64,000 bases of DNA from Mycobacterium adipatum (GCF_001644575.1 NZ_CP015596.1:930001-994000), one strand, 5' to 3'. Numbered from the stretch's first letter, positions 17,711 through 26,834 are shown. Made by a program: numbers and translations. The notes: generated from the letters alone by a model not told the origin.

Positions 17711-18118
17711 TCAGGCGTGCCAGGACGCCCAGTGCGACACCGCAATGGCCACCACCGGACCGTCCAGGGCGGTGCGCTCGTATTGCTCGTACTTGGCGCG
17801 GAGCAGGCCGTATCCGATGGCCATCTGTTCACCGTCGTGGTGCACGGTGGCCAGCCCGTCTGCGCGCACCCACCACAGCTGCTCCCAGTCCTCGCTGTAG
17901 TGGTCGGCCAGCAGGCTGACCCGCGGGTTGGCCGCGATGTTGGTCAACCGGCGTAGCCGTCGGGTGGACTTACGTTTCGCGTCGACGGCGGTGTAGACGG
18001 TGTCTCCCGCCACGGCGAAGACGACCGGGACCAGATGCGGTGCGGCGTCGGCTCCGGCGGTGGCGAGCGCCGCGACCGGGGCGCCGGCGAACAGGTCGAC
18101 GGGATCGGTTTCGGGCAC
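17711..18118 (-). CDS. F420/FMN split-barrel oxidoreductase (PPOX, TIGR03668 type)
   Basis: A 135-residue protein of the pyridoxamine-phosphate-oxidase-like split barrel. It shows [21 protein letters not shown] and the [14 protein letters not shown] segment typical of mycobacterial F420-binding PPOX proteins. GTG 18118 is chosen because TAACAT (18131-18126 on the minus strand) lies seven bases upstream, giving a leaderless message; the longer frame adds an unlikely Cys/Arg-rich N-terminus. It diverges from the ABC importer operon. Substrate unknown. Confidence 0.8.
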   Translation of the reverse strand: MPETDPVDLFAGAPVAALATAGADAAPHLVPVVFAVAGDTVYTAVDAKRKSTRRLRRLTNIAANPRVSLLADHYSEDWEQLWWVRADGLATVHHDGEQMAIGYGLLRAKYEQYERTALDGPVVAIAVSHWASWHA

Positions 18119-18233
18119 GCGTCCGATGTTATGCGCCCGCAGACAGCAAGATTGCCGGTAGCGTCGGATCCCGTTCACTGCGATGTCACCGACAGGTCAC
18201 CGTCCGGCCGCCTGTCCATCGGAAGGTTCGGCA

Positions 18234-19346
18234 ATGAAGAATTCGCTCCTGGGTCTGGCTGCCACCGCACTGCTGACCGCCGGGCTTGTCGCCTGCGCCC
18301 CGCCGACCAAGGACGAGCCTGCCGCCGAGGGGAACGCGCGCACCGCCACATCGGCCGCGGACTTCGGTGGGATGGACGGCCTGATCGAGGCGGCGAAGGC
18401 CGAGGGCGAACTCAATGTCATCGCGTTGCCCGACGACTGGGCCAACTACGGACAGATCATCAAGACGTTCGGTGACAAGTACGGCATCAAGGTCAATTCG
18501 GCGCAGCCCGGCGCCAGTAGCCAGGAGGAGATCAACGCCGCGGTGCAGCAGAAGGGCCGTAGTACCGCGCCGGACGTCTTCGATCTGGGCCAATCCGTCG
18601 CACTGGCCAACACCGACATGTTCGCGCCCTACAAGGTGGAGCATTTCGACGAGATCTCCGAGGCGTTCAAGGACCCGGACGGCAAGTGGGTCAACGACTA
18701 CGGCGGCTACATGTCCATCGGCTACGACTCCGCCAAGGTGCCGACGATCGCCGGTGTGGACGACCTGCTCAAGCCCGAGTTCGCGGGCAAGGTCGCGCTC
18801 AACGGTGACCCGACCCAGGCCGGCGCCGCGTTCTCCGGAGTGATGATGGTGTCGGTGGCCCAAGGCGGCTCTCCCGATGACATCGCGCCCGGTGTCGAGT
18901 TCTTTCGCAAGCTCAGCGAGGCGGGCAACTTCCTGCCCGTCGATCCGACCCCGGCCACCATCGCCTCCGGGCAGACACCCGTGGTCATCGACTGGGACTA
19001 CCTGAATGTCGAACAGTCCAAGAAAGTTCCGGGCTGGAAGGTCATCATCCCGCACAACGCCGCGGTTGCCGGCTACTACTTCCAGGCCATCAACGCCGAC
19101 GCGCCGCACCCGGCCGCGGCCCGGCTGTGGCAGGAGTTCCTGTACAGCGACGAGGGGCAGAACCTGTACCTGCGCGGCGGTGCACGACCGGTGCGGGCCG
19201 ACTCGATGGTGACCCGCGGCAGCATCGACCGGGTGGTCTACGGCGGCCTGCCGCCGGTCGACGGCGCGGCGACGTTCGTCACGGTGGCACAGAACGAGGC
19301 CGCGACCAAGTATCTGGAAGCCAACTGGGCCAAGGCCATCGGCTGA
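18234..19346 (+). CDS. ABC importer, substrate-binding lipoprotein
   Basis: A 370-residue extracellular solute-binding protein of the iron/polyamine/thiamine/phosphonate group. The signal peptide MKNSLLGLAATALLTAGL ends in the lipobox LVAC (Cys near 21). The mature protein has the two-lobe SBP pattern, including ELNVIALPDDW at its start and the hinge-region PVVIDWDYLN. ATG 18234 follows GGAAGG; a longer frame from 18183 would bury the signal peptide. It leads an operon of two permeases and an ATPase. The ligand cannot be read from sequence. Confidence 0.88.
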   Translation: MKNSLLGLAATALLTAGLVACAPPTKDEPAAEGNARTATSAADFGGMDGLIEAAKAEGELNVIALPDDWANYGQIIKTFGDKYGIKVNSAQPGASSQEEINAAVQQKGRSTAPDVFDLGQSVALANTDMFAPYKVEHFDEISEAFKDPDGKWVNDYGGYMSIGYDSAKVPTIAGVDDLLKPEFAGKVALNGDPTQAGAAFSGVMMVSVAQGGSPDDIAPGVEFFRKLSEAGNFLPVDPTPATIASGQTPVVIDWDYLNVEQSKKVPGWKVIIPHNAAVAGYYFQAINADAPHPAAARLWQEFLYSDEGQNLYLRGGARPVRADSMVTRGSIDRVVYGGLPPVDGAATFVTVAQNEAATKYLEANWAKAIG

Positions 19347-19351
19347 TTTCC

Positions 19352-20194
19352 GTGCGCCGTCTCCGGCAGGCTCTGCCGCTGCTGCCGTTCGTGGCGGTGG
19401 TGTCGATCTTCCTCCTCATCCCGACCGGCACCGTGATCGTGAACGCGTTCGTGGTGGACGGCCGCTTCTCTCTGGACCTGATCGCCGCGCTGTTCACCGA
19501 GGCCCCGCTGGCGGCGCTGCTGCGCAGCGTGGTGCTCTCGGCGAGCAGCGCGCTGATCGGCGCGGCGCTCGGTGCGGTGCTGGCTTGGCTGATCCTGAGC
19601 AGCGCGCCGACCTCGCTGCTGCGCCGGGCGGTGCTGTCCTTGGCCAGTGTGCTGGCCCAGTTCGGTGGTGTGGCATTGGCTTTCGCTTTCCTGGCGACCA
19701 TCGGTCTGAACGGCGTACTTACCCTGTGGCTGCAGCAGCTGCTCGGCATCGACGTGGCCTCCGGCGGCTGGCTGTACAGCGTGGGCGGGCTGGTGCTGGT
19801 GTACACCTACTTCCAGATCCCGCTGATGGTCATCGTGTTCCTGCCCGCACTGGAGGGGTTGCGCAGCCAGTGGCGCGAGGCCGCGGTCAGCCTGGGAGCG
19901 AGCACCTGGCAGTACTGGCGTGAGGTGGCGTTGCCGCTGCTGACGCCGGCGTTCCTGGGATCACTGCTGCTGTTGTTCGCCAACGCTTTTGCCGCCTACG
20001 CCACCGCGGCCGCACTGGTCAGCCAGGGGAGTCCCATTGTGCCGCTGCTGATCCGGTCGGCGTTGACCAGCGAGGTGGTGCTGGGCCGGGCCGGGCTGGC
20101 GTATGCGCTGGCACTCGAGATGATCGTGGTGGTGGCCGTGGTGATGGTCGCCTACAACCTGTTGGTGCGCCGCACCGCCCGGTGGCTGCGATGA
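19352..20194 (+). CDS. ABC importer permease 1
   Basis: A 280-residue permease with six helices of the PotB/FbpB type. The cytoplasmic coupling loop reads EAAVSLGASTWQYWREVALP, the EAA-x3-G-x9-I-x-LP motif of importers. It starts at GTG 19352, five bases after the binding-protein stop. Its stop overlaps the next start (ATGA). Confidence 0.9.
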   Translation: MRRLRQALPLLPFVAVVSIFLLIPTGTVIVNAFVVDGRFSLDLIAALFTEAPLAALLRSVVLSASSALIGAALGAVLAWLILSSAPTSLLRRAVLSLASVLAQFGGVALAFAFLATIGLNGVLTLWLQQLLGIDVASGGWLYSVGGLVLVYTYFQIPLMVIVFLPALEGLRSQWREAAVSLGASTWQYWREVALPLLTPAFLGSLLLLFANAFAAYATAAALVSQGSPIVPLLIRSALTSEVVLGRAGLAYALALEMIVVVAVVMVAYNLLVRRTARWLR

Positions 20195-20943
20195 AGACCC
20201 TTCGGATCCTGCTGTGGCTGTTGTTCGCGGCCTTCTTCCTCTTCCCGCTCTATGCGATGGCCGATTTCGCGACCCGTGACCTGCACGCCGGCGGCCGCAC
20301 CATATCGGCCTGGGTCAACCTGTTCGCCGACGACGCGCTGTTCGCCGCGATCGTGGCCTCGCTGCTGCTCGCGGTGCTGACGGTGGCGGCGATGCTGGCG
20401 CTGCTGGTGCCGACGATGATCTGGGTCCGGCTGCGCGCGCCGTGGGCCAACCGACTCGTGGAGTTCCTGTGCCTGCTGCCGTTGACGATCCCGGCACTGG
20501 TGGTCGTCGTGGGGCTGCGCAACGTCTACCTGTGGGTGACCTATCTGCTCGGTGAGTCGGCGCTGACGCTCACCTTCGTCTACGTGGTGCTGGTGCTGCC
20601 GTTCGCCTACCGGGCGCTGGACGCCGCGCTGTCGGCGATCGATCTACAGACCCTGGCCGAGGCGGCACGGTCGCTGGGCGCGGGCTGGACCGCGACGATC
20701 GTGGCGGTGATCGTGCCGAATATCCGGGCCGGCGTCATGTCCGCGGCGTTCATCTCGATCGCGGTGGTGCTCGGTGAGTACACCGTCGCGTCGCTGTCCG
20801 GTTTCCAGACGCTGCCGGTGCAGATCGTCGAGATCGGCAAGAGCGACGGCCCGACTTCGGTGGCGGCCTCGCTGGCCACCCTGATCTTCGGGTTCGTGCT
20901 GTTGTTCGTGTTGTCGCTGGTGACCAGGAGGAGACGGCCGTGA
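20191..20943 (+). CDS. ABC importer permease 2
   Basis: A 250-residue PotC-type permease with six helices. Its EAA loop is EAARSLGAGWTATIVAVIVP. ATG 20191 overlaps the stop of permease 1, and its own stop overlaps the ATPase start (GTGA), so the operon is fully coupled. An upstream GTG at 20182 is possible but less likely. Confidence 0.9.
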   Translation: MKTLRILLWLLFAAFFLFPLYAMADFATRDLHAGGRTISAWVNLFADDALFAAIVASLLLAVLTVAAMLALLVPTMIWVRLRAPWANRLVEFLCLLPLTIPALVVVVGLRNVYLWVTYLLGESALTLTFVYVVLVLPFAYRALDAALSAIDLQTLAEAARSLGAGWTATIVAVIVPNIRAGVMSAAFISIAVVLGEYTVASLSGFQTLPVQIVEIGKSDGPTSVAASLATLIFGFVLLFVLSLVTRRRRP

Positions 20944-21992
20944 CCGGGGCGAGCGAAGCGACGGGGGATATGCAGGGCGTAGAGGTTGAGCTGAGCGGCC
21001 TGACCCGCAGCTACGGTGCGGTGCGCGCCCTGGACGGGTTGACGCTGCAGATCCAGCCCGGCGAGTTGGTGGCGCTGCTGGGGCCGTCGGGCTGCGGCAA
21101 GACCACTGCGCTGCGCATCTTGGCCGGCCTCGACGAGGCCGACGCCGGATCGGTGACGATCGACGGGCGCGAGATCAGCCGGGTACCGGCCAACAAGCGC
21201 GATATCGGCCTGGTGTTCCAGTCCTATAGCCTGTTTCCGCACCTGACGGTTCTCGACAACGTCGCCTTCGGACTCAAGATGCGCGGCGTCGGCGCCCGGG
21301 AGCGCGCCGGGCGGGCCGCCGAGATGCTGGACCTGGTGGGGCTGGCCACGCAGTCCGGGCGGTATGCCGATGAGCTGTCCGGTGGTCAGCAGCAGCGGGT
21401 GGCGTTGGCCCGCGCGCTGGCGATCCGGCCGCGGGTGTTGCTGCTCGACGAGCCGCTGTCGGCACTGGACGCCCAGGTGCGCGGCCAGCTGCGTGACGAG
21501 ATCCGCCGGGTCCAGCTGGAGGTGGGCACCACGACACTGTTCGTCACCCACGATCAGGAGGAGGCGCTGGCGGTGGCCGACCGGGTCGGGGTGATGAACG
21601 GCGGACGGCTCGAACAGCTCGCGGCCCCGGCCGAGCTGTACACCCGGCCCGCGACCCCGTTCGTCGCCGAATTCGTCGGCCTGCACAACCGGGTGCCCGC
21701 CCGGGTGATCGACGGGTGGGTGCGGTTGTGGGGACAGTCGGTGGCGGCGCTGCCGGGTTCGGTGACCGAGGGCACCGCCCTGGTGCGGCCCGAGGCGATC
21801 CGGCTGACCGCCGATCCGGCCGGCGCGGACACCGTGCAGTCGGTGGCCTTCCTCGGCGCGGTCTCCCGTGTCACGGTGGCGCTCGATGACGGCTCGACCG
21901 TCATCGCCCAGGTCAGCGGTCAGACCTTCGAGCCGGGCGACCGGGCGCACCTCAGCGTCGAGAGCCCCGGGGTACTCGTCGTCGGCGGGTAG
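20940..21992 (+). CDS. ABC importer ATPase
   Basis: A 350-residue nucleotide-binding subunit of the PotA/FbpC type. Walker A is GPSGCGKTT, the Q-loop VFQSYSLFPH, the signature LSGGQQQR, Walker B LLLDEPLSALD and the H-loop VTHDQEEA. A TOBE-like domain follows residue 240. The first dozen residues (TGASEATGD) come from a 20-bp repeat shared with two other gene starts in the window, so the native N-terminus may be shorter, near the VEVELSGL segment. Confidence 0.93.
   Translation: MTGASEATGDMQGVEVELSGLTRSYGAVRALDGLTLQIQPGELVALLGPSGCGKTTALRILAGLDEADAGSVTIDGREISRVPANKRDIGLVFQSYSLFPHLTVLDNVAFGLKMRGVGARERAGRAAEMLDLVGLATQSGRYADELSGGQQQRVALARALAIRPRVLLLDEPLSALDAQVRGQLRDEIRRVQLEVGTTTLFVTHDQEEALAVADRVGVMNGGRLEQLAAPAELYTRPATPFVAEFVGLHNRVPARVIDGWVRLWGQSVAALPGSVTEGTALVRPEAIRLTADPAGADTVQSVAFLGAVSRVTVALDDGSTVIAQVSGQTFEPGDRAHLSVESPGVLVVGG
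20946..20965 (-). repeat. Short GC-rich repeat, copy 3 (in ABC ATPase 5' end)
   Basis: Reverse complement reads CCCGTCGCTTCGCTCGCCCC, one base different from copies 1 and 2. It lies within codons 3-9 of the ATPase gene. A 12-base partial match also opens the cyp138-like gene at 37231-37242. Confidence 0.75.
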
Positions 21993-21998
21993 TCAGGG

Positions 21999-22565
21999 TC
22001 AGACGGCCTTGACGGGCTCGATGCCCAGATCCTTGTAGGTCACCAGCGCGACGAACGGCACGCCCATTCGACCGAACAAGTCGGCCGCGACATCGCCGCG
22101 GTCGACCATCGGGATCACCCCGGTCACCACGGCACCGGCCGCGGTGACGCGGTCGTAGGCCTTGGCGGTGGAGCCCCCGGTGCTGATCACGTCGTCGACC
22201 AGCAGCACGCGGGTGCCCGGCTCGATGCGGGTGCCCTCGATCCACTGCTCACGACCCCGGGCCTTCTGCTCCTTGCGCACCGAGAACCAGGCGGCGCCGG
22301 TCACCATCGCCACGCCGTGGGCCAGCGGGTCGGCCCCCATGGTGAGCCCGCCCACGGCATCGAACTCGATGCCGTTCATCGTCGCCAGGTCGGCGACCGC
22401 GCGGCTGACCGTGGACAGTCGCTCCCCGTTGTCGATGGCGTACTTGCCGTCGATGTAGTCGTGGCTGAGCTGCCCGCTGACGAGCTTGAACGGCTCCTCG
22501 CGATGCTCATAACCGCGCGTCTTGATCAGCTCGAAAGCCGCTTGCCAGGTCTGCGGGCGCTGCAT
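21999..22565 (-). CDS. Orotate phosphoribosyltransferase-like protein
   Basis: A 188-residue type I phosphoribosyltransferase. The PRPP loop is VLLVDDVISTGGS near residues 119-131, and an OPRT-like GGLTMGADP segment lies near 73. It differs clearly from the mycobacterial pyrE product I remember, which begins MAGPDRAELA, so it is probably a second OPRT-like enzyme. It is convergent with the ABC importer, six bases from its stop. It could serve salvage of another base; the substrate is unproven. Confidence 0.75.
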   Translation of the reverse strand: MQRPQTWQAAFELIKTRGYEHREEPFKLVSGQLSHDYIDGKYAIDNGERLSTVSRAVADLATMNGIEFDAVGGLTMGADPLAHGVAMVTGAAWFSVRKEQKARGREQWIEGTRIEPGTRVLLVDDVISTGGSTAKAYDRVTAAGAVVTGVIPMVDRGDVAADLFGRMGVPFVALVTYKDLGIEPVKAV

Positions 22566-22598
22566 ACCCGGAATCGTATTGCACGACCTCCGGTGCGA

Positions 22599-23402
22599 TC
22601 AGCCCTGCCGTGCCCTCCGGGTCAGCTCGACTGCGGCCGAGCGCAATTCATCGATGCCGTTGATCGGTGCCAGGTATCCGGCCCGGGTGTAGGCGATGCC
22701 ACGCGGTGTGGTGACCCTCAGGTCGAGTCCGTACCGGTCGGCCCCGGTGCACGTCGCGGCGCTGGCGTCGGGGAAACCGCCGAGGGTTTGGGCCATCGCG
22801 ACCAGCGCGTCGGCGTGATCGGCGTTGAGGTGTTGCACGGCACCCGCGGAGTGCGGGGCCACCGGGTCGGGTGCGGCTGCGAGGTAGTCGGCACCCGACG
22901 TCGAATCCATCCGCCCGTACCCGCCGACCCAGCGGACCCGCTGCACCTGCAGCACCCACAGGGTGAAGTCGCTGTAGTCGATGTAGTACTTGGCGGCGGG
23001 CACGGCCGCCAGGTGAGCCGCCCGGGCACCGTCCAGGGCGTCCCCGGTGGGCCGCACGACGGCTCCCGCCAACGTGACGCGGCCCGAGGCCAGCGGATCA
23101 TCCGGCGCCTCGGGCGCCACGATCGCAATGCTGGCGCGCTGGTCGGCGGCGAGGTTGCGGCCGTGCTCGGCCATATTGGACACGCACAGCACCGGCGCGC
23201 CGTCGAGCAGCCCGTAGGTGACGAAGGAGGCCCACGGATCACCGTCGGCGGTCAGCGTGGCCAGCGTGCCCGCGTTGGTGGACGCCGCGATGGTGCGGGC
23301 CTCCTCGGCGGCCGACGGACGGGTGGCGTTGAGCACCGGCGCCAGCGGTGGCGGCACCGACGGAGCATCGCCGGGGTCACCGTGATCACGCAATTCAGCC
23401 AC
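22599..23402 (-). CDS. HugZ-like protein with DUF2470 domain
   Basis: A 267-residue protein. An N-terminal split-barrel flavin-type domain (about 35-170, with TLATLTADGDPWASFVTY) precedes a C-terminal DUF2470 domain marked by VQHLNADHADALVAMA. This architecture is shared with HugZ-type haem-utilisation proteins. Haem-degrading activity is therefore possible but not shown. It diverges from the kinase gene at 23467. Confidence 0.8.
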   Translation of the reverse strand: MAELRDHGDPGDAPSVPPPLAPVLNATRPSAAEEARTIAASTNAGTLATLTADGDPWASFVTYGLLDGAPVLCVSNMAEHGRNLAADQRASIAIVAPEAPDDPLASGRVTLAGAVVRPTGDALDGARAAHLAAVPAAKYYIDYSDFTLWVLQVQRVRWVGGYGRMDSTSGADYLAAAPDPVAPHSAGAVQHLNADHADALVAMAQTLGGFPDASAATCTGADRYGLDLRVTTPRGIAYTRAGYLAPINGIDELRSAAVELTRRARQG

Positions 23403-23466
23403 TTCGGCACTGTAACCGAGCCGCCGTCACGTGTACGAGCGCGCGCTGTCGGGTACGGGGAGAATC

Positions 23467-24720
23467 ATGAGCGTGACCATGGATCTGCCGTTCGACCGCT
23501 GGCTGCCCGCACAGCGCTGGTACTCCGGTCGGGGACGGGAGATCGCGGAGGTCCGTCCCGTCGTGGTGGAGGCGCTGCGGTCCGATCTGGACCTGGTGCT
23601 GCTGGAGGTGGCCTACATCGACGGACCGACCGAGGACTACCAGGTGCTGGTCCGCTGGGATGCCGGCGCACCGGCGGCGCTGATCGGCACCGACGGGACG
23701 CGTGCGGGGTTCGACGCGCTGGCTGACCCGGAGGCCGCCGGTGCCTTGTTGTCGTTCATCGAGGCGTCCACGCAGATCGGGCCGGTCCGGTTCCTGCGCG
23801 AACCGGGAGCCGATCTCGGGCCCGGCGCCCCGGTCCGCGTGCTCGGCGGTGAACAGTCCAACACCAGTGTGGTCTTCGGTGACCGGACCATCTTCAAGGT
23901 GTTCCGCCGGGTCACCCCGGGGATCAATCCCGATATCGAGCTGACCCGGGCGCTGGCCGGTAACCCGTACGTCACGGCGCTCTACGGCTCGTATGAGATT
24001 GACTGGGGCGCAGAACAATACATGCTGGGCATGGCCAGCGCCTTCGCGCCCGACTCGGTGGACGGTTGGCAGTTGGCGATCACCGGCGCCGGTGACGACT
24101 TCGTCGAGGAGTCTCGCCGGCTCGGCGAGGCGGTGGGCTCGGTGCACCATGCCCTCGCCGAGACGCTCGGCCGCCGGGTCGGCGCGTTCCCGGCGCCGAC
24201 CATGACCGAACGGTTACATGCGGTGGCGGCACGGGTACCCGAGCTGGCCGGTTACGTTCCCGCGATCGAGCGGAACTACCGCGAGGTGGCCGAGGAATCG
24301 TCGACCGAACACCGGATCCATGGCGATCTGCATCTCGGGCAGGTGCTGCACACCCCGCAGGGCTGGCTGGTGATCGACTTCGAGGGCGAACCCGGACAAC
24401 CGCTGCAGGAGCGCCGGCGGCCGGATTCGCCGTTGCGTGACGTCGCGGGCATGTTGCGGTCCTACGACTACGCCGCGCACCAGCGGCAGCTGACGACCGG
24501 CGGAGACGCCGACGCGCAGCGGCGGTGGGCCGAGGACAACGGCACCGCCTTCTGCGCGGGCTACGCCGCGGCCGGTGACACGGACCCGCGGGCGGCCGCC
24601 GCCGTGCTGCGTGCCTACGAACTGGACAAGGCCGTCTACGAGGCCGGATACGAGGCGCGCTACCGGCCCGACTGGTTGCCCATTCCGCTTAATGCAGTCG
24701 GCCGTCTGTTGAGTGCCTAG
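23467..24720 (+). CDS. Maltokinase-type sugar kinase
   Basis: A 417-residue kinase of the actinobacterial Mak family. It has an N-terminal cap with RWLPAQRWYSGRGR, then catalytic-loop HGDLHLGQVL and metal-loop VIDFEGEPGQPLQER, followed by SPLRDVAGMLRSYDY. Classical maltokinase feeds GlgE and is normally beside treS; here treS and glgE are absent, so this may be a paralogue such as the actinobacterial glucosamine kinase. ATG 23467 follows GGGGAG. The 3' end overlaps the convergent ABC-2 permease by four bases. Confidence 0.8.
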   Translation: MSVTMDLPFDRWLPAQRWYSGRGREIAEVRPVVVEALRSDLDLVLLEVAYIDGPTEDYQVLVRWDAGAPAALIGTDGTRAGFDALADPEAAGALLSFIEASTQIGPVRFLREPGADLGPGAPVRVLGGEQSNTSVVFGDRTIFKVFRRVTPGINPDIELTRALAGNPYVTALYGSYEIDWGAEQYMLGMASAFAPDSVDGWQLAITGAGDDFVEESRRLGEAVGSVHHALAETLGRRVGAFPAPTMTERLHAVAARVPELAGYVPAIERNYREVAEESSTEHRIHGDLHLGQVLHTPQGWLVIDFEGEPGQPLQERRRPDSPLRDVAGMLRSYDYAAHQRQLTTGGDADAQRRWAEDNGTAFCAGYAAAGDTDPRAAAAVLRAYELDKAVYEAGYEARYRPDWLPIPLNAVGRLLSA

Positions 24721-25532
24721 CGAACCAGCCTGCGCAGCAGCGCCGCCGCCGTCAGCACCCCGAGCACCGCGGCCACCACGAGCACCGCGATGTCCAGGGC
24801 GGCGTTGGTGGGTGTGCCGATCAGCAGTCCGCGCAAGGCATTCACCTCGTAGCTCAGTGGATTGATCGCCGACAACCAGCGCAGCCATTGCGGCATCAAC
24901 TCCACCGGGTAGAGCGCGTTGGAGGCGAAGAACAGCGGCATGGTGATGGCCTGCCCGATACCCATCAACCGGTCGCGGTTGCGGACCAGGCCGGCCAGCG
25001 ACATCGACAGGCAGGCGAAGAACGCCGATCCGAGCAGCACCACGCCCATCGCCCCCAGGATCCGCAGCGGATTCGTCGTCATGTGCACGCCGAGTAGATA
25101 GGCCAGTGCGACGACACCGATCACCTGGACGACCGAACGGACGCCGGCGGCAAAGGCTTTCCCGGTGATGAGCGCGGTGGGCGGGGCTGGTGTCACCATC
25201 AGTTTGGCGAGGATGCCGGCATCGCGGTCCCAGATGATCTGGATGCCGTAGAAGATCGAGATGAACAGGGCGGACTGGGCGATGATGCCCGGCGCGAGGA
25301 ACGCAAGGTAGGGCACGTCGCCGGTGTCGATCACGTCGAGCGCCGAGAAGGTCTGGCCGAAGATCAGCAGCCACAGCGCCGGTTGCACCAGCCGGGTGAA
25401 CAGTTCGGTGCGGTCGTGACGCAGTTTCTGCAGCTCGACGAGCGCGAATGCGCCGATCCGGGTGCCGATTCCGGGGATCCGCCGCAATCCGCGGGGAGCC
25501 CGGATCAGGGTGGGGCCGATGTCATCCGACAC
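24717..25532 (-). CDS. ABC-2 type permease (DrrB-like)
   Basis: A 271-residue protein with six helices of the ABC-2 exporter family. It contains the typical LMVTPAPPTALITGK loop and FFASNALYPVELMP before the last helix. It begins at a GTG that overlaps the ATPase gene by 11 bases. With that ATPase it forms a DrrAB-like half-exporter for lipids or drugs, under the adjacent MarR regulator. Confidence 0.9.
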   Translation of the reverse strand: MSDDIGPTLIRAPRGLRRIPGIGTRIGAFALVELQKLRHDRTELFTRLVQPALWLLIFGQTFSALDVIDTGDVPYLAFLAPGIIAQSALFISIFYGIQIIWDRDAGILAKLMVTPAPPTALITGKAFAAGVRSVVQVIGVVALAYLLGVHMTTNPLRILGAMGVVLLGSAFFACLSMSLAGLVRNRDRLMGIGQAITMPLFFASNALYPVELMPQWLRWLSAINPLSYEVNALRGLLIGTPTNAALDIAVLVVAAVLGVLTAAALLRRLVR

Positions 25533-26331
25533 GGCGGGCCGTCCGTCGTGCGGCGCGGACCTCGCGCAGTCCCGCGGGGGTGGCCGCGTCGAGATCGGAA
25601 CCGGCGTGGTGGCGGAACACGTCCTCCAGGGTGGCGTGCGGACCGACGTCCCGCTTCAGGTCCGCCGGGGTGCCCTGCGCCCGCAGTTCGCCGTGGTGCA
25701 TGAGCGCCACCCGGTCGCACAGCGCATCGGCCTCACCCATGTAGTGGGTGGTGAGCAGCACGGCCATGCCGAACTCGGCCTGCATGCGGTCGACCTGATC
25801 CCAGACGCCATCGCGCGCAATGGGATCCAACCCGACGGTGGGCTCGTCGAGCAGCAGCAGTGACGGCCGGTTGACCAGGGCCTGGGCGAGTTCCAGGCGC
25901 CGCACCATCCCGCCGGAATAGGTGCCCGCCGTCCTGTCGGCAACATCGCCGAGCTGCATCGAGCTCAGTGCCTGGGCGACCCGCTCGGCGCGTTCCCGGC
26001 GCGGTACGTCATAGAGCCGCGCGAACAATTCGACATTCTGCCGGCCGGTCAACGCGGCCTCGATGGAAAGCTGTTGCGGCACATAACCGATGTTGTACCG
26101 GATGTCCATTGTGTCGCACCGCGCGTCGAGTCCGAAGATCCGTACCTCGCCCTGCTGTACCGGGGTGAGGGTGGCCAGCACCCGGATCACGGTGGTCTTG
26201 CCCGCGCCGTTGGGGCCGAGCAGGCCCACCGTTTCACCGGCGGCCACCGTGAGGTCGAAACCGGACACGGCGGTGAACTTGCCGTAGCGGTGTGACAGGC
26301 CGCGGCAATCGACGGCCGGTGGCCGGCTCAC
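25522..26331 (-). CDS. ABC exporter ATPase (DrrA-like)
   Basis: A 269-residue ATPase. Walker A is GPNGAGKTT, the signature YSGGMVRRLELAQAL, Walker B LLLDEPTVGLDP, and the H-loop THYMGEADALCD. The GTG at 26331 overlaps the MarR stop (GTGA) and gives a normal N-terminus; longer frames add Arg/Pro-rich junk. The C-terminal LEDVFRHHAG is the usual DrrA end. It is transcribed as MarR-ATPase-permease. Confidence 0.92.
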   Translation of the reverse strand: MSRPPAVDCRGLSHRYGKFTAVSGFDLTVAAGETVGLLGPNGAGKTTVIRVLATLTPVQQGEVRIFGLDARCDTMDIRYNIGYVPQQLSIEAALTGRQNVELFARLYDVPRRERAERVAQALSSMQLGDVADRTAGTYSGGMVRRLELAQALVNRPSLLLLDEPTVGLDPIARDGVWDQVDRMQAEFGMAVLLTTHYMGEADALCDRVALMHHGELRAQGTPADLKRDVGPHATLEDVFRHHAGSDLDAATPAGLREVRAARRTARRVG

Positions 26332-26780
26332 TTCCGGTCCTCCTGCAGCAGCCGGGTCAGTTCGGCGATGACGGCCAACCCCTTTGTCAGATCCTCGATC
26401 TGGGTATCGTCGAGTGACTCCAGCGCGCCGGCCAGCGCCGCGCGTCTTTCGCGGCGGGATTGGTCGGCGATGTGCTGTGCGGCAGTGGTGAGACGCAGCC
26501 GTCCGACCCGCCGGTCGGCGCTGTCGACGGTCCGGTTCACCAGGTTCTCGGCGGCCAGCCGGGATACCAGCGTGGATGCGGTGTTGGCGGCCAGTCCGAG
26601 TTCGTGGGCCGCTTCGCGGACCGAGATATCGGGCCGGCGTCCGACGAGACGCAGCAGTTCGGCCTGGGACTGGGTCAGTCCGGTGCGATCGAACCCCCCT
26701 GCAGTGCAACGGCGCAGTTGTCGCCGGAACCGGCCGACCACGCCGAACAGTTCGCCGGCCAGATCGGTGCGGGTGTCCAT
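26328..26780 (-). CDS. MarR-family regulator
   Basis: A 150-residue winged-helix regulator. The recognition region reads SVREAAHELGLAANTASTLV, followed by the wing D-x-ADRRVGRLRLT. TATTAT on the minus strand (26792-26787) lies exactly six bases before ATG 26780, so the gene is probably leaderless. It heads the exporter operon, and a dyad across both divergent promoters suggests it controls itself, the exporter and the enoyl-CoA hydratase. Its ligand may be the exported compound. Confidence 0.9.
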   Translation of the reverse strand: MDTRTDLAGELFGVVGRFRRQLRRCTAGGFDRTGLTQSQAELLRLVGRRPDISVREAAHELGLAANTASTLVSRLAAENLVNRTVDSADRRVGRLRLTTAAQHIADQSRRERRAALAGALESLDDTQIEDLTKGLAVIAELTRLLQEDRK

Positions 26781-26786
26781 CCCGAA

Positions 26787-26811
26787 ATAATACCTCTGCT
26801 ACAGATATATT
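26787..26811. promoter_or_regulatory. Divergent promoters with MarR-type dyad
   Basis: The dyad has inner arms TCTG (26795-26798) and CAGA (26802-26805) around CTA, and outer arms AATA (26789-26792) and TATT (26808-26811). The MarR -10 (TATTAT, minus strand) and the plus-strand -10 (TATATT, 26806-26811) form its two edges. One bound dimer would cover both promoters. Confidence 0.65.
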
Positions 26812-26834
26812 GGCGGTGAGCGAAAGGACCGCCT

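Noticed and set aside
20607..21950. Minus-strand 447-codon frame over the ABC permease and ATPase
   Set aside because: Both plus-strand genes carry intact catalytic motifs, and the opposite frame has none.
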